From the NCBI RefSeq assembly GCF_003026355.1, contig NZ_PYON01000004.1, forward strand, positions 1 to 64,000: a stretch of 64,000 nt of DNA, read 5' to 3'. The position numbers and the translations under genes were made by a program. Below are positions 19,864 to 29,682 of the stretch, one piece after another. Source of the DNA: Photobacterium kishitanii. GTDB lineage: Bacteria > Pseudomonadota > Gammaproteobacteria > Enterobacterales > Vibrionaceae. The notes under the pieces were generated by a model. It had not been told where the DNA came from. It ran no database searches and saw nothing but the letters and a program-made list of their open reading frames with translations. How positions within the stretch are numbered: position 1 is the first letter of the stretch; each line of letters opens with the position of its first letter.

Positions 19864-21117
19864 CTAAGAAAAAAACGTACCGTAAATGACAGAAGTGATG
19901 GCAGCAATACCACAGATAGCTGTGAAGATTCGTGCTATTGGTGATGTTTTGTATTTCGCCATTGCTGGTACAAATTGCATTGCGAATACTGGTAATAAGA
20001 ATAAAATTGCAGCAATCATTGGTGAGCCGATACTTTCAATCATGTCGAGAATACTTGGGTTAATAATAGCGACAACCCAAGTGACGATAACGATGAAAGC
20101 CAGTGAAAATTTTTCTATGGTTTTAACGGGCATTTTAGAGCGAGATTTTATTAAGCCAGTAAGCCCTTCATGAGCGCCTAAAAAGTGACCAAAGTAGCTT
20201 GACATGATCGCAGCTAAAGCAATTAGTGGCCCTAAGTATGAAATGATCGGTGAGGCTTTGATGTTAGCTAAGTAAGATAAGACTGAAATATTTTCTGATT
20301 TTGCCGTGCTTAATTGTTCTGGTGTCATCGATAATACTACCGAGAATACAAAGAACATCACAAACACCATTAGCATCATCGCGGCACCGCCAGTGATCAT
20401 ATCGGTTTTATTCATTGCCTCGTCACCATAGACACGACGCTGCTCTTTAGAAAATTGACTGATGATTGGACTGTGGTTAAACGAAAACACAATGATTGGA
20501 ATAGCTAACCAAATAATGAGAGGCATTGATGACCAATCAGTATTGGTATGGATCATTGACATATTCCAGTCTGGAATTAGGTAGATGGAAAGTACTAATA
20601 GAATAATAACCAAGGGGTAAACTAGCACTGATGTTACTTTTAACATTAGTTCTTTACCAAAGATAACACTGGCGGTCATTAACCCAATCAGGATGCCTGA
20701 TAGTAACCACCGTGGAATTGATTCCATCCCCAATTGGTGGATCATAAAGGAATCGACCGTATTGGTAATACCTACACCGTAAATTAAAACAATCGGGAAA
20801 ATAGCAAAGAAATAAGCAACAGTGATTATGTTCGTTCCTGTTTTTCCAAAGTGCTCTGCAACAGCATCTGTGATATCTGCATCTTTTTTTGATGAAGAAA
20901 GGACAAAGCGTGCCAAACTTTTATGTGCAAACCATGTCATTGGAAAGGCAATCAATGCCAAAATAACCAATGGCCAAAAGCCACCTGCGCCAGCTGTTAT
21001 GGGTAGAAAAAGAATACCAGCACCGACGGCGGTACCAAATAATGATAGCGCCCATGTGAAATCTTTATAGGCCCATCTGGTCTTTTTTGTATTGACTGCA
21101 ATCGCTGTCTTTTGCAT
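19864..21117 (-). CDS. HAAAP-family amino acid permease, SdaC/TdcC-like serine/threonine transporter
   Basis: Proton- or sodium-coupled uptake of serine or threonine is the likely role. The protein of about 417 residues has eleven hydrophobic segments, starts with WAYKDFTWALSLFGTAVGAG then ILFLPITAGAGGFWP, and keeps the SFNHSPIISQFSKEQR signature of the SdaC/TdcC/STP family near residue 215. I start at ATG 21117 because the frame extension to 21168 begins with TTG and adds a segment foreign to the family. It is convergent with fabB and divergent from pdxB. Exact substrate is not resolved by sequence. Confidence 0.85.
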   Translation of the reverse strand: MQKTAIAVNTKKTRWAYKDFTWALSLFGTAVGAGILFLPITAGAGGFWPLVILALIAFPMTWFAHKSLARFVLSSSKKDADITDAVAEHFGKTGTNIITVAYFFAIFPIVLIYGVGITNTVDSFMIHQLGMESIPRWLLSGILIGLMTASVIFGKELMLKVTSVLVYPLVIILLVLSIYLIPDWNMSMIHTNTDWSSMPLIIWLAIPIIVFSFNHSPIISQFSKEQRRVYGDEAMNKTDMITGGAAMMLMVFVMFFVFSVVLSMTPEQLSTAKSENISVLSYLANIKASPIISYLGPLIALAAIMSSYFGHFLGAHEGLTGLIKSRSKMPVKTIEKFSLAFIVIVTWVVAIINPSILDMIESIGSPMIAAILFLLPVFAMQFVPAMAKYKTSPIARIFTAICGIAAITSVIYGTFFS

Positions 21118-21484
21118 ATAAAAATGTCCATCGAGTAAAAAGTGAGGTAGGCACACTAGCTCCAACAATCAGAGAAAAACAGGATATAGCTCTATTTGTG
21201 TAACTAAATATATTGATAAAGTGAATAAATAAGAGGTTTATCACATATGACTAGCATTAAATAGTTACTAGTAGGGGCGCTATTTTGTTATTTCCAACAA
21301 CGAATACACGACTCAGTTATTCTCTATAGGGGATGACGAGGATAGTTTTACTTTCGAGATAACGAAGATAGCCTTGTTTTTGTGAATGGTGAGTTAAATC
21401 CTCCTTACTACTCTCTTGTATTGTTCTCCTATATAATATTTATCAGCACGATCCTTTATTTTTTATTCTCTCTACAGGACGTAT
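21118..21484. other. Divergent intergenic region between permease and pdxB
   Basis: Noncoding, about 370 bp, expected to carry both promoters. Bases 21315-21375 (TTCTCTATAGGGGATGACGAG and following GA/CGAGATAACGAAG) resemble a decayed fragment of the dispersed repeat core, but the match is weak. Nothing else stands out. Confidence 0.4.
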
Positions 21485-22660
21485 ATGAAAATTCTTATCG
21501 ATGAAAACATGCCTTACGCGCAACAATTATTTAGCCAACTCGGTGAGGTAATTGCTAAGCCTGGACGAACATTGACTGCTGATGATTTAGTAGATATTGA
21601 TGCTTTGATGATTCGCTCGGTAACAAAAGTGAATGCAGAATTACTGACGAAAGCGAATAAATTAAAATTTGTTGGTACTGCCACTGCGGGTCAAGATCAT
21701 GTTGATCAACCATTGTTGAGTGAGCGCGGAATCACTTTTACCTCAGCTCCTGGATGTAATAAGGTCGGGGTTGCTGAGTATGTATTAAGTAGTTTAATGG
21801 TGTTAGGACAGCTTCACGATTTTTCTATCTTTGATCGTACTGTGGGGATCATTGGTGCTGGTAATGTGGGTACTTATTTAGCTAAATGCCTTGATGCGTT
21901 AGGGATCCGTTATTTGCTCAACGACCCCCTAAAACAAGCTGAAGGTGATACCCGTGAGTTTCATTCCCTTGAAACCTTATTGGCAGAATGTGATGTGATC
22001 AGCGCGCATACACCAATTACACGTACGGGTGATCACCCAACCCACCATTTAATTGATGCCGATTTTATCGCAGCAATGCAGCCTAATGCGATTTTAATTA
22101 ATGCCGCTCGTGGTCCTGTGGTCGATAATCAAGCGTTAAAACAGGCACTACAAGCCGCTGCTAATGGTTCAGGTAAAGCGTTAACTGCAGTATTAGACGT
22201 GTTTGAACAGGAGCCAGTGGTTGATCTAGCGTTATTGCCGTTGTTAGCTTTTGCGACGCCGCATATTGCAGGTTACGGCCTTGAAGGTAAAGCGCGCGGT
22301 ACAACGATGGTATTTAACCGTTATTGCCAATTCTTGAATAATGATCAGCAAGTACAGGCAAGTGATTTATTACCCATCGCGCCGATTCCATTAGTACAAT
22401 TAAGCCAGCAATGGGATGAAGCGAGCTTATTTAGTCTGACGCAGTTGATTTATGATGTTCGTAAGGATGATGCTATTTTCCGCCGTAAAATGTTAGCCGC
22501 TGGTGACGATAACAGCAAAATGGCGACTGCTTTTGATCTAATGCGTAAAAATTACTGGGATCGACGTGAATATAGTGCGATTACAGTAGCGGCGAAGGCC
22601 GAGTTTGCGGTAGAGTCGCTGGCTAAATTAGGTTTTACAGTAGTAGAGGTTACACAATGA
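21485..22660 (+). CDS. pdxB: Erythronate-4-phosphate dehydrogenase
   Basis: Second step of DXP-dependent pyridoxal phosphate synthesis: 4-phosphoerythronate oxidised to 2-oxo-3-hydroxy-4-phosphobutanoate with NAD. The 391-residue D-2-hydroxyacid dehydrogenase starts [12 protein letters not shown]. It has [13 protein letters not shown] near residue 62, the NAD loop [20 protein letters not shown] near residue 122, [10 protein letters not shown] near residue 206 and [15 protein letters not shown] near residue 258, plus the PdxB-specific C-terminal dimerisation domain. Its TGA overlaps the asd ATG by four bases, so the two are coupled. Confidence 0.96.
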   Translation: MKILIDENMPYAQQLFSQLGEVIAKPGRTLTADDLVDIDALMIRSVTKVNAELLTKANKLKFVGTATAGQDHVDQPLLSERGITFTSAPGCNKVGVAEYVLSSLMVLGQLHDFSIFDRTVGIIGAGNVGTYLAKCLDALGIRYLLNDPLKQAEGDTREFHSLETLLAECDVISAHTPITRTGDHPTHHLIDADFIAAMQPNAILINAARGPVVDNQALKQALQAAANGSGKALTAVLDVFEQEPVVDLALLPLLAFATPHIAGYGLEGKARGTTMVFNRYCQFLNNDQQVQASDLLPIAPIPLVQLSQQWDEASLFSLTQLIYDVRKDDAIFRRKMLAAGDDNSKMATAFDLMRKNYWDRREYSAITVAAKAEFAVESLAKLGFTVVEVTQ

Positions 22661-23670
22661 CTCAGGAATATGATATCGCAATACTCGGCGCAACAGGCGC
22701 AGTGGGCGAAGCCATGGTTGAAGTACTAGAAGCTCGCAATTTTCCTGTTCGCAATCTTTACTTGTTAGCAAGTGATCGTAGCGCAGGAAAAGCGTTACGT
22801 TTTAAAGGTAAATCAACGCGCGTTCGTGATGTTGAAGATTTCGATTGGAGCCAAGTGCAAATTGCTTTGTTCTCTGCTGGTGCTGAAGCATCACGCCATT
22901 GGGCGCCAATTGCTACCGAGCAGGGTGTGGTGGTTATCGATAATACTTCTGAATTCCGTTACGAATATGATGTGCCGTTGGTTATTCCTGAAGTGAACCC
23001 AGAAGCGATTGCGGATTACCGTAACCGTAACATTATCGCCAATCCTAACTGTTCAACGATTCAAATGTTAGTTGCACTTAAGCCGATTCAAGATGCCTAC
23101 GGTATTGATCGCATTAATGTGGCAACTTACCAGTCAGTATCAGGTTCAGGCCGTAAAGGTATTGATGAGTTAGCTGGACAGACAGCAAAACTGCTTAATG
23201 GTCTACCGATTGAGAAAAAAGCTTACGATAAGCAGATTGCATTTAACTGTATTCCGCAGATTGATGAGTTTATGGATAACGGCTACACCAAAGAAGAAAT
23301 GAAAATGGTGTGGGAAACACAGAAGATTTTGGGCGATTCAACGATTCGTGTGAATCCAACCTGTGTTCGTGTGTCATCATTCTTTGGTCATGGCGAAGCG
23401 GTGCATGTTGAAACGCATCAACCGATTGTATTAGAAGATGTGATCAACTTGCTTGAAAACACTGATGGTCTTGAAGTGTTCCCTGGTAATGAATATCCAA
23501 CTCAAGTTACTGATGCAGTGGGTAAAGATCATGTAATGATTGGTCGTATCCGTGAGGATATTAGTCATCCATGTGGGCTTAACATGTGGATTGTTGCTGA
23601 TAACGTTCGTAAAGGTGCAGCAACTAACAGTATTCAAATTGCGGAAAAATTGATTGCAGATTATTTGTAA
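22657..23670 (+). CDS. asd: Aspartate-semialdehyde dehydrogenase (usg position)
   Basis: Reduces aspartyl-phosphate to aspartate semialdehyde for lysine, DAP, threonine and methionine synthesis. The 337-residue protein has the NADP loop [11 protein letters not shown] near residue 10, the nucleophile in NPNCSTIQ near residue 131 and [16 protein letters not shown] near residue 288. In E. coli the gene at this locus (usg) is an inactive relative, whereas here the catalytic Cys and substrate residues are retained, as in the Vibrio second ASADH. It overlaps pdxB by 4 bp and is followed by an intrinsic terminator. Confidence 0.92.
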   Translation: MTQEYDIAILGATGAVGEAMVEVLEARNFPVRNLYLLASDRSAGKALRFKGKSTRVRDVEDFDWSQVQIALFSAGAEASRHWAPIATEQGVVVIDNTSEFRYEYDVPLVIPEVNPEAIADYRNRNIIANPNCSTIQMLVALKPIQDAYGIDRINVATYQSVSGSGRKGIDELAGQTAKLLNGLPIEKKAYDKQIAFNCIPQIDEFMDNGYTKEEMKMVWETQKILGDSTIRVNPTCVRVSSFFGHGEAVHVETHQPIVLEDVINLLENTDGLEVFPGNEYPTQVTDAVGKDHVMIGRIREDISHPCGLNMWIVADNVRKGAATNSIQIAEKLIADYL

Positions 23671-23754
23671 TAAACCTTATTTAAAGTAAGGATTAGATCG
23701 CGCTATTAGTGTCTAGTGGCACAATAGTACGAGTAAACTTGCTAACAAAATAAT

Positions 23755-23785
23755 AAAGCGATGGGTGAAAGCCTGTCGCTTTTTT
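23755..23785 (+). terminator. Intrinsic terminator of pdxB-asd
   Basis: AAAGCGATGGG/CCTGTCGCTTT stem (two G-U pairs) around TGAAAG, followed by TTTTT. Same family as those after fabB, fimV and purF. Confidence 0.88.
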
Positions 23786-23969
23786 ATTTCGTTAGCGACT
23801 AGCTTTTCTTTTGCTGATAACTTGACATAATATGCTGCTTATTGTGATTGAATATAACCACTCAAGCTTTGCTTATATTAGTCGTTATAACAAAGAAGCT
23901 ATTATTTCGAAGTTGTTGCGATGCGACGATTTCGGGCAATTTTATCTCTGCCAAAGAGGAATGTAGGCA

Positions 23970-26900
23970 GTGTCTGACATCCCAAAAATACTAAAACGTA
24001 TGGTACTTCCGGTGGCTTTCGTTACTATTTCTTCCTACTTACCGGTAGTGCATGCAAATACTATACGTATCGTCGGCCCAGCGAATGAAGACAGCTCGTA
24101 CGTGACGCTTAATCGAGAGCCAGCCACGAGCCAGTTGAACGTACCTACAAAACAGTTTTCGACATCATCATTGATGGCACGCAGCTATGGCCCGACGTAT
24201 GAAAGCGAAACGTTGTGGGCTATTGCGTCTCGTCATTTACCCAATAAAAATGTGTCTATTTTTAAAGTCATAGGTGCTATTTATAATCTCAACCATGATG
24301 CCTTTGAAAATAATAATATTCACTCACTATTGCCTGGAAGTTATTTAAAACTGCCGACAATGGATCAAATTGAGCAGCAACGTATTAGCGCTGTTAGTCG
24401 AAAATTAGCGGCTGATCAATTACGTGCTCCTTATGCGACTGAATTAGAAAAACGACGTTTGGCTGAGCAACAGGCAACAACGGCAGCTGCTCCGATCGAG
24501 GCAAAAAAGACCTCGCCACAGCCAGCAGTAACAGAATCATCACCAGCGACTAAAAATGCACCAGCGGCTGATGTCGCGCCTACAGCAACATCAAATACTG
24601 ATGCTACAGCGAATATTGAGCCAGCAACGCCACCAACAGCAGTCGCGGCGGCAGTAAAAAAAGCGCTATCAGCAGAGGTTGTTACTGATGTGGTTGATGG
24701 CGATAACAATACAATTATTCCTGCGAAACCAGTACAGCCACAGGTTGATGTTACTCATGTAAAGATGAATGCATTGGTCGAAAGTAACCATGCTTTACGG
24801 TTACGGTTATCTGAGATGCAGCAAGATATGGCTGCATTGAAAAATCAAGTCACTGAAAGTGATAGCATTCGTCAACAAATGGTGTCGTTTTTAGAACAAC
24901 AAAAGCAAGTTGCAGCTCCTGTTCCTGAAACATGGTTGGAACGTCTAACCAATAATCCGTGGGCATTAGCTGCGGCAGGTATTATTCCTGGTGGTTTAAT
25001 TGCCGCATTATTAGCACTACTACTGTTCCGTCGTAAGAAAAATGATCCTGAACCACAATCGTTACCAGCTCCTGTGGCTGATGATGATAATAATAATGTC
25101 ACTGTTACGCCGCCAATTGACTTGGTGGGTAGTGAACATGATGACGATCTTGATGATTTATTTGCAGACGATGATTTGTTTGCGGATATAGATCAGCTTA
25201 AATCGACAGATAAAAATCAAGACCCAAAGCTTAACTCTGCCGTTGAAGAAGATAAATCACCACAGAGTAATGAGCATAATGCGTTAGTGTCATTGTCTGA
25301 TACTGATTTTGATGACAGCAGTTTTGATAATAGTCTTAGCACTATTTCGGTTACTCACGATGATGCTATCGGTCTTGAGGACATGGAGCGTGCGTTAGAT
25401 GAGCTTGATACAAAAGCTGAGCCAAGTGCTGATGAAGCATTAGCGGCGTTGTGGGAAAAATCTCTTAGCGAAGAAGATAAAGCTAATTTTGACTTGTCTG
25501 AATATGATGAAGCGACTCCTTCAGCAACAGCAACAGCAACAGCAACAACAGAAAATGACAAAGATGCTGAAACACAGCTATCTGACCAAGCGCTATTAGA
25601 TGAGATCCTACAACAAGCTCAAGCATCAACCTCAGACACTTCTGATCAGGAAAAGGGTACTGAGCCGACGTTAGAGGATAGCAATGTAAACTCTCAAGAT
25701 GAACTTGATGAACTGTTTTCTCAGTTTAATCATGACTTACCTGAGATTACACCTGCGGCGACTCAAACAGATACGAATGATGATGAATCATTATTTGCTG
25801 AAGATAGTACTGAATTATTAGATGATTTAGTCGCAGATGATGCCGATAACGCATTGGGTAGCGAGATTGAATTAGCTGAAAATAGTACTGATTTATTAGA
25901 TGAATTGCTTGCGGATGAAAATGATAATTTAGCAGCAACCTCTGATATTAAGCTGGACGAAAATAGTACTGCGTTATTGGATGAGCTAATACCTGATGAT
26001 CAGGCACCGACAACCTTTAGTGTTGATGACCTGCCTGAGTTTGATGAGCAAGCAGCATTTGATCATTATGACGATGAAATGTCAGCTCTACCAGCAGCGG
26101 ATGCGGTCCATGATAAGCCTTTAAGCCTTGATGATTTGCCTGAGTTTGATGAAAATTCAGCGTTGGATGATCCGCAAGCATCCCCCTTAGAACAGATGGA
26201 TGAGCGTTCAGAAATTGATGAGCAAGTTGCAATCGACAATGTTACCCGTCAATTACAACAAGCGGCACAAGCAGCAGAGCAACGTCAGCCAGCGGCGGTT
26301 GATAATGCGAGTGCTAACGTTGAGCCTGATTACTCGCCGTTTGATACTGCACGTCATTTAGAATATGCGTTTGATAATATTGATGTCAGAGCTTTACCTG
26401 AGTTTGATGAAGATGAAGCTTTATTTGCATCATTTGAAGAGCAGCATGAGTTAGAGCAATACGCCATTGAACAAGGCCTTAAGCCGCAGCCATCATCTCC
26501 GGGCATTACCACGGTTGATCGTTCTCCAGAAGCTGAGCAAGATCGGGTTGATTCTGCGGGCTTAGATATGGATGCATTACTGTTTGATGATTCACAACCA
26601 ACAACAGTAACGCCTCAGCGTGGCCTTAATAATGATGAACGAGAGCAGTTATTAGCCTCAACAGCCGATGATAGTTCTATTGCTGATAACGAAGATGTAT
26701 TAGCAGAAGATGAAGCGGCAGTATGGCGAGGAGTTGTTGCAGAGCCTGAACTTGAGCAGGAAGATTGGTCTAAACAACCGGATCTTGCACAAGCGGATGT
26801 TAAAGCGGCAACGACGACATCATCGAATTACATTAGTATCGATGAGTTATTAGCCGATGATCCTAATTATCATCAAGAAGACCCTGATGAGAAGCCATTA

Positions 26901-27131
26901 AACCTTGATGTTGGTTTAAAGGAATTCCCTGATATGTTTGCTAATATTCGTCAATTTGATGTTGATAGTGCTGGTGAATATGCAGGTCAATTGGATTTGG
27001 CTAAAGCGTACCTTGAAATGAATGACATTGGCGGCGCAGTCGACTTACTACAGGATATCGTCTTAAAAGGTGAGGGTGAGACCCAAACTGAAGCAAAGGC
27101 TTTACTTGAGAAGTTTAAAGCGCAGAAATAG
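23970..27131 (+). CDS. fimV: FimV-type polar scaffold / LysM-domain protein
   Basis: The 1053-residue protein has a signal-like N-terminus (about 1-30, ending VHA) and a LysM-like peptidoglycan-binding region around 70-130 (YESETLWAIASRHLP). An Ala/Pro/Thr linker and a short coiled coil (about 262-305) follow, then one membrane helix (about 331-352, ending FRRKK). A very acidic cytoplasmic region with degenerate repeats ends in a TPR-like FimV C-terminal domain (LDLAKAYLEMNDIGGAVDLL). FimV/HubP proteins organise the cell pole, flagellar and pilus machinery and chemotaxis clusters in Vibrio and Pseudomonas. The start is GTG with AGAGGA 9 bases upstream. A run of GCAACA hexamers sits near 25529-25552. 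Confidence 0.93.
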   Translation: MSDIPKILKRMVLPVAFVTISSYLPVVHANTIRIVGPANEDSSYVTLNREPATSQLNVPTKQFSTSSLMARSYGPTYESETLWAIASRHLPNKNVSIFKVIGAIYNLNHDAFENNNIHSLLPGSYLKLPTMDQIEQQRISAVSRKLAADQLRAPYATELEKRRLAEQQATTAAAPIEAKKTSPQPAVTESSPATKNAPAADVAPTATSNTDATANIEPATPPTAVAAAVKKALSAEVVTDVVDGDNNTIIPAKPVQPQVDVTHVKMNALVESNHALRLRLSEMQQDMAALKNQVTESDSIRQQMVSFLEQQKQVAAPVPETWLERLTNNPWALAAAGIIPGGLIAALLALLLFRRKKNDPEPQSLPAPVADDDNNNVTVTPPIDLVGSEHDDDLDDLFADDDLFADIDQLKSTDKNQDPKLNSAVEEDKSPQSNEHNALVSLSDTDFDDSSFDNSLSTISVTHDDAIGLEDMERALDELDTKAEPSADEALAALWEKSLSEEDKANFDLSEYDEATPSATATATATTENDKDAETQLSDQALLDEILQQAQASTSDTSDQEKGTEPTLEDSNVNSQDELDELFSQFNHDLPEITPAATQTDTNDDESLFAEDSTELLDDLVADDADNALGSEIELAENSTDLLDELLADENDNLAATSDIKLDENSTALLDELIPDDQAPTTFSVDDLPEFDEQAAFDHYDDEMSALPAADAVHDKPLSLDDLPEFDENSALDDPQASPLEQMDERSEIDEQVAIDNVTRQLQQAAQAAEQRQPAAVDNASANVEPDYSPFDTARHLEYAFDNIDVRALPEFDEDEALFASFEEQHELEQYAIEQGLKPQPSSPGITTVDRSPEAEQDRVDSAGLDMDALLFDDSQPTTVTPQRGLNNDEREQLLASTADDSSIADNEDVLAEDEAAVWRGVVAEPELEQEDWSKQPDLAQADVKAATTTSSNYISIDELLADDPNYHQEDPDEKPLNLDVGLKEFPDMFANIRQFDVDSAGEYAGQLDLAKAYLEMNDIGGAVDLLQDIVLKGEGETQTEAKALLEKFKAQK

Positions 27132-27475
27132 GGAAGTTTCTAGAGGCGGGGTTTCGAGTAGCGAGATTTCGTGTTTTGAGAGTTCACAGTATAAATAAGA
27201 AGCGATGGGTGAAAGCCTGTCGCTTTTTTTGTATCCAACCCCCGTTATTCCTTACAGTGAATGCCCGCGAGGGCGATAGGGAATCTACTATTCGCGCGTT
27301 GTGGAGTCACTGGCTTCTTTAAAGCTCAATCACGCGTTGAGTAGATCACGGATAGCTTCGTGCCTCAACTTCCGAGATGACGTCTATTAGGCTGTCTCGA
27401 CACTAATAATCTCGAAACTCGCCCCTGCTTTTCCTCGCCCCTCGAAATCCCTCCTCTTCCCCTTTGTTGCGCCAT
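27132..27475. repeat. Dispersed intergenic repeat, copy B (full length)
   Basis: Begins at the fimV stop. Left end GGGGTTTCGAGTAGCGAGATT; internal terminator; core with TTATTCC...GATAGGGAATCTACT and GAGTAGATCACGGATAGC; right end ACACTAATAATCTCGAAACT and CGCCCCTGCTTTTCCTCGCC. It aligns nearly end to end with copy A (19535-19863). The remaining 80 bp to truA should hold the truA promoter. Confidence 0.8.
27200..27230 (+). terminator. Intrinsic terminator of fimV (inside repeat B)
   Basis: AAGCGATGGG, loop TGAAAG, CCTGTCGCTT and a run of T residues. It lies between the left end and the core of repeat copy B, just as the fabB terminator lies within copy A. Confidence 0.88.
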
Positions 27476-27558
27476 CCCCTATACTTCTCCTCTGTTTTGA
27501 ACAGGCGCTTCAATAACATCGCCTGTGTGTCTATGCTGAATTAAGTCGAAGTGAGATT

Positions 27559-28338
27559 ATGCGAATAGCTTTAGGTATCGAGTACGATGGTGCTAAATAT
27601 TGTGGTTGGCAACGTCAAGTAGATGTAGATAGTGTTCAAGAACGCTTAGAAAAAGCACTGTCACATATTGCGAATAAACCCATTGCTGTTTTTTGTGCCG
27701 GACGTACCGATACAGGGGTTCACGGTACAGGACAAGTGGTTCACTTCGATGTTGATATTGACCGTAAAATGGCAGCATGGACAATGGGTGTAAATGCTTA
27801 TCTTCCTAAAGATATCGCTGTACGTTGGGCACATGAAGTCAGTGAAGATTTTCATGCACGTTTTTCAGCAACAGCGCGTCGTTACCGTTATGTGATTTAC
27901 AATCATGCGGTGCGTCCGGCTATTTTTCAACACGGTGTTAGCCATTACCATGGTCATCTTGATGAGCAAAAAATGCATGAAGCTGCTCAACATTTAATTG
28001 GTGAGCACGACTATACTTCATTTCGTGCAACCCAATGTCAATCACGGAGCCCATGGCGTCGTCTTGAGCATTTAACGGTTACTCGTAAAGGTGACTTTGT
28101 TGTGATTGATATTAAGGCCAATGCATTTGTACACCATATGGTGCGTAATATTGCAGGTAGCCTGATTAAAGTTGGTAAAGGCGAAAAGCAACCAGATTGG
28201 ATCAAGTGGGTACTTGAGCAAAAAGATCGTCGTATTGCTGGTCCAACAGCAAAATCTGCGGGCCTTTATTTAGTTGATGTTGATTATCCTGCGGAACATA
28301 ATTTGCCTCGTTCGGTACTTGGTCCATTATTTTTGTAA
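27559..28338 (+). CDS. truA: tRNA pseudouridine(38-40) synthase
   Basis: Converts uridines 38-40 in the anticodon stem-loop of many tRNAs to pseudouridine. The 259-residue protein starts with the TruA fold ([17 protein letters not shown], residues 4-20). It has the catalytic Asp51 in [18 protein letters not shown] and the [17 protein letters not shown] core near residue 190. The start is ATG preceded by GAAGTGAG. Usual position downstream of fimV, but separated here by repeat copy B with its terminator, so it needs its own promoter. Confidence 0.97.
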   Translation: MRIALGIEYDGAKYCGWQRQVDVDSVQERLEKALSHIANKPIAVFCAGRTDTGVHGTGQVVHFDVDIDRKMAAWTMGVNAYLPKDIAVRWAHEVSEDFHARFSATARRYRYVIYNHAVRPAIFQHGVSHYHGHLDEQKMHEAAQHLIGEHDYTSFRATQCQSRSPWRRLEHLTVTRKGDFVVIDIKANAFVHHMVRNIAGSLIKVGKGEKQPDWIKWVLEQKDRRIAGPTAKSAGLYLVDVDYPAEHNLPRSVLGPLFL

Positions 28339-28560
28339 GCTATTTATGTAGTACAGGTAAAAATTTACGATTAAATGATCGCGATTATGACTGTTTTTAA
28401 CGTGTACTGGTGTTTTTGTTTAAAAATACCCTAATGACTGACAAAGGTAATACCAGTTTTTTATCTACAGATTAATAAGATTATGTTTTAATCTTAAATA
28501 ATATTTAATGAATTTGTCTCTTCGGTCTATTGGCGGAAGAATAAAAAAGAAAGGTCATTC

Positions 28561-29481
28561 ATGAGCTGGCTTGAAAAGATTCTAACAAAAAGTAACATCG
28601 TATCTTCGCGTAAGGTATCTATTCCTGAAGGTGTATGGACGAAATGTACGTCCTGTGATCAGGTACTGTATCACGCAGATCTCGAACGCAATCTTGAAGT
28701 TTGTCCTAAATGTGACCACCACATGCGTATGAAAGCACGTCGTCGTCTTGAAACATTTCTTGATGTTGGTACGCAAGTGGAAATTGCCGCTGAGCTAGAG
28801 CCACAAGACAAGCTTAAATTCCGCGACTCTAAGAAATATAAAGACCGTTTATACGCAGCTCAAAAAGCAACCGGTGAGAAAGATGCCTTGATTGCTATGA
28901 ATGGTGAGCTGCTTGGTCTGCCTGTTGTTGCCTGCGCATTTGAATTCTCTTTTATGGGCGGTTCTATGGGGTCAGTTGTTGGCGCTAAATTTGTGCGTGC
29001 GGTTGACTCTGCGATTGAGAATAACTGCCCACTGATCTGTTTCTCAGCTAGTGGCGGTGCCCGTATGCAAGAAGCATTAATGTCACTAATGCAAATGGCG
29101 AAAACCAGTGCTGCTTTAGAGCGTTTATCTGCTAAAGGTTTGCCGTTCTTCTCTGTACTGACGGATCCAACTATGGGTGGTGTATCGGCATCACTTGCAA
29201 TGCTTGGTGATATTAATATCGGTGAGCCAAAAGCACTTATCGGTTTTGCTGGTCAACGTGTTATTGAACAAACTGTGCGTGAGAAACTACCAGAAGGTTT
29301 CCAGCGTAGTGAGTTTTTACTTGAACACGGTGCGATTGACATGATTGTTGATCGTCGTGAAATGCGTCAACGTATTGCTGGTTTAATGGCAAAAATGACC
29401 AATCAAGCATCGCCATTGTTTGTTTCTGTTGATAGTAAGCCTGCAGCAGAGCCACAACCTGAAGCAGCAAAGCTAGACTAA
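28561..29481 (+). CDS. accD: Acetyl-CoA carboxylase carboxyltransferase subunit beta
   Basis: With AccA it transfers carboxyl from carboxybiotin-BCCP to acetyl-CoA, giving malonyl-CoA. The 306-residue protein carries an N-terminal zinc ribbon with Cys29, Cys32, Cys48 and Cys51 and the carboxyltransferase core with [19 protein letters not shown] near residue 135, [20 protein letters not shown] near residue 162 and [18 protein letters not shown] near residue 200. SD AAAGAAAGG precedes the ATG. A strong hairpin terminator follows, so folC is likely transcribed separately or by read-through. Confidence 0.97.
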   Translation: MSWLEKILTKSNIVSSRKVSIPEGVWTKCTSCDQVLYHADLERNLEVCPKCDHHMRMKARRRLETFLDVGTQVEIAAELEPQDKLKFRDSKKYKDRLYAAQKATGEKDALIAMNGELLGLPVVACAFEFSFMGGSMGSVVGAKFVRAVDSAIENNCPLICFSASGGARMQEALMSLMQMAKTSAALERLSAKGLPFFSVLTDPTMGGVSASLAMLGDINIGEPKALIGFAGQRVIEQTVREKLPEGFQRSEFLLEHGAIDMIVDRREMRQRIAGLMAKMTNQASPLFVSVDSKPAAEPQPEAAKLD

Positions 29482-29539
29482 AAACTTTATCTTTAATCGA
29501 GTGTTTTACCAACGGTAGTTACTACGATTAATGTTAATA

Positions 29540-29582
29540 AATGCCATTCTAATTGATTTAATTAGGATGGCATTTTTGTTTT
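29540..29582 (+). terminator. Intrinsic terminator downstream of accD
   Basis: AAATGCCATTCTAATT pairs with AATTAGGATGGCATTT around a short loop, followed by a TTGTTTTC T-rich run. One internal mismatch. Confidence 0.8.
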
Positions 29583-29682
29583 CTAGACCGAATCACGAAT
29601 TTATTGTGCTTGATGATTAAGTTATTGGTCATTCAGTGGTAAATTAATGATTCAGTTTGTTACTACAAGTGAATGATTTTTA

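Noticed and set aside
21315-21375. A sixth copy of the dispersed repeat upstream of pdxB
   Set aside because: Only short fragments such as GGGGATGACGAG match; too degenerate to call.
22657-23670. Reading asd as the inactive usg paralogue
   Set aside because: The catalytic NCS cysteine motif and substrate-binding residues are present, unlike E. coli Usg.
24431-26232. Several antisense and alternative-frame ORFs inside fimV
   Set aside because: They arise from the low-complexity acidic coding sequence, overlap a clear gene and have no recognisable domains.
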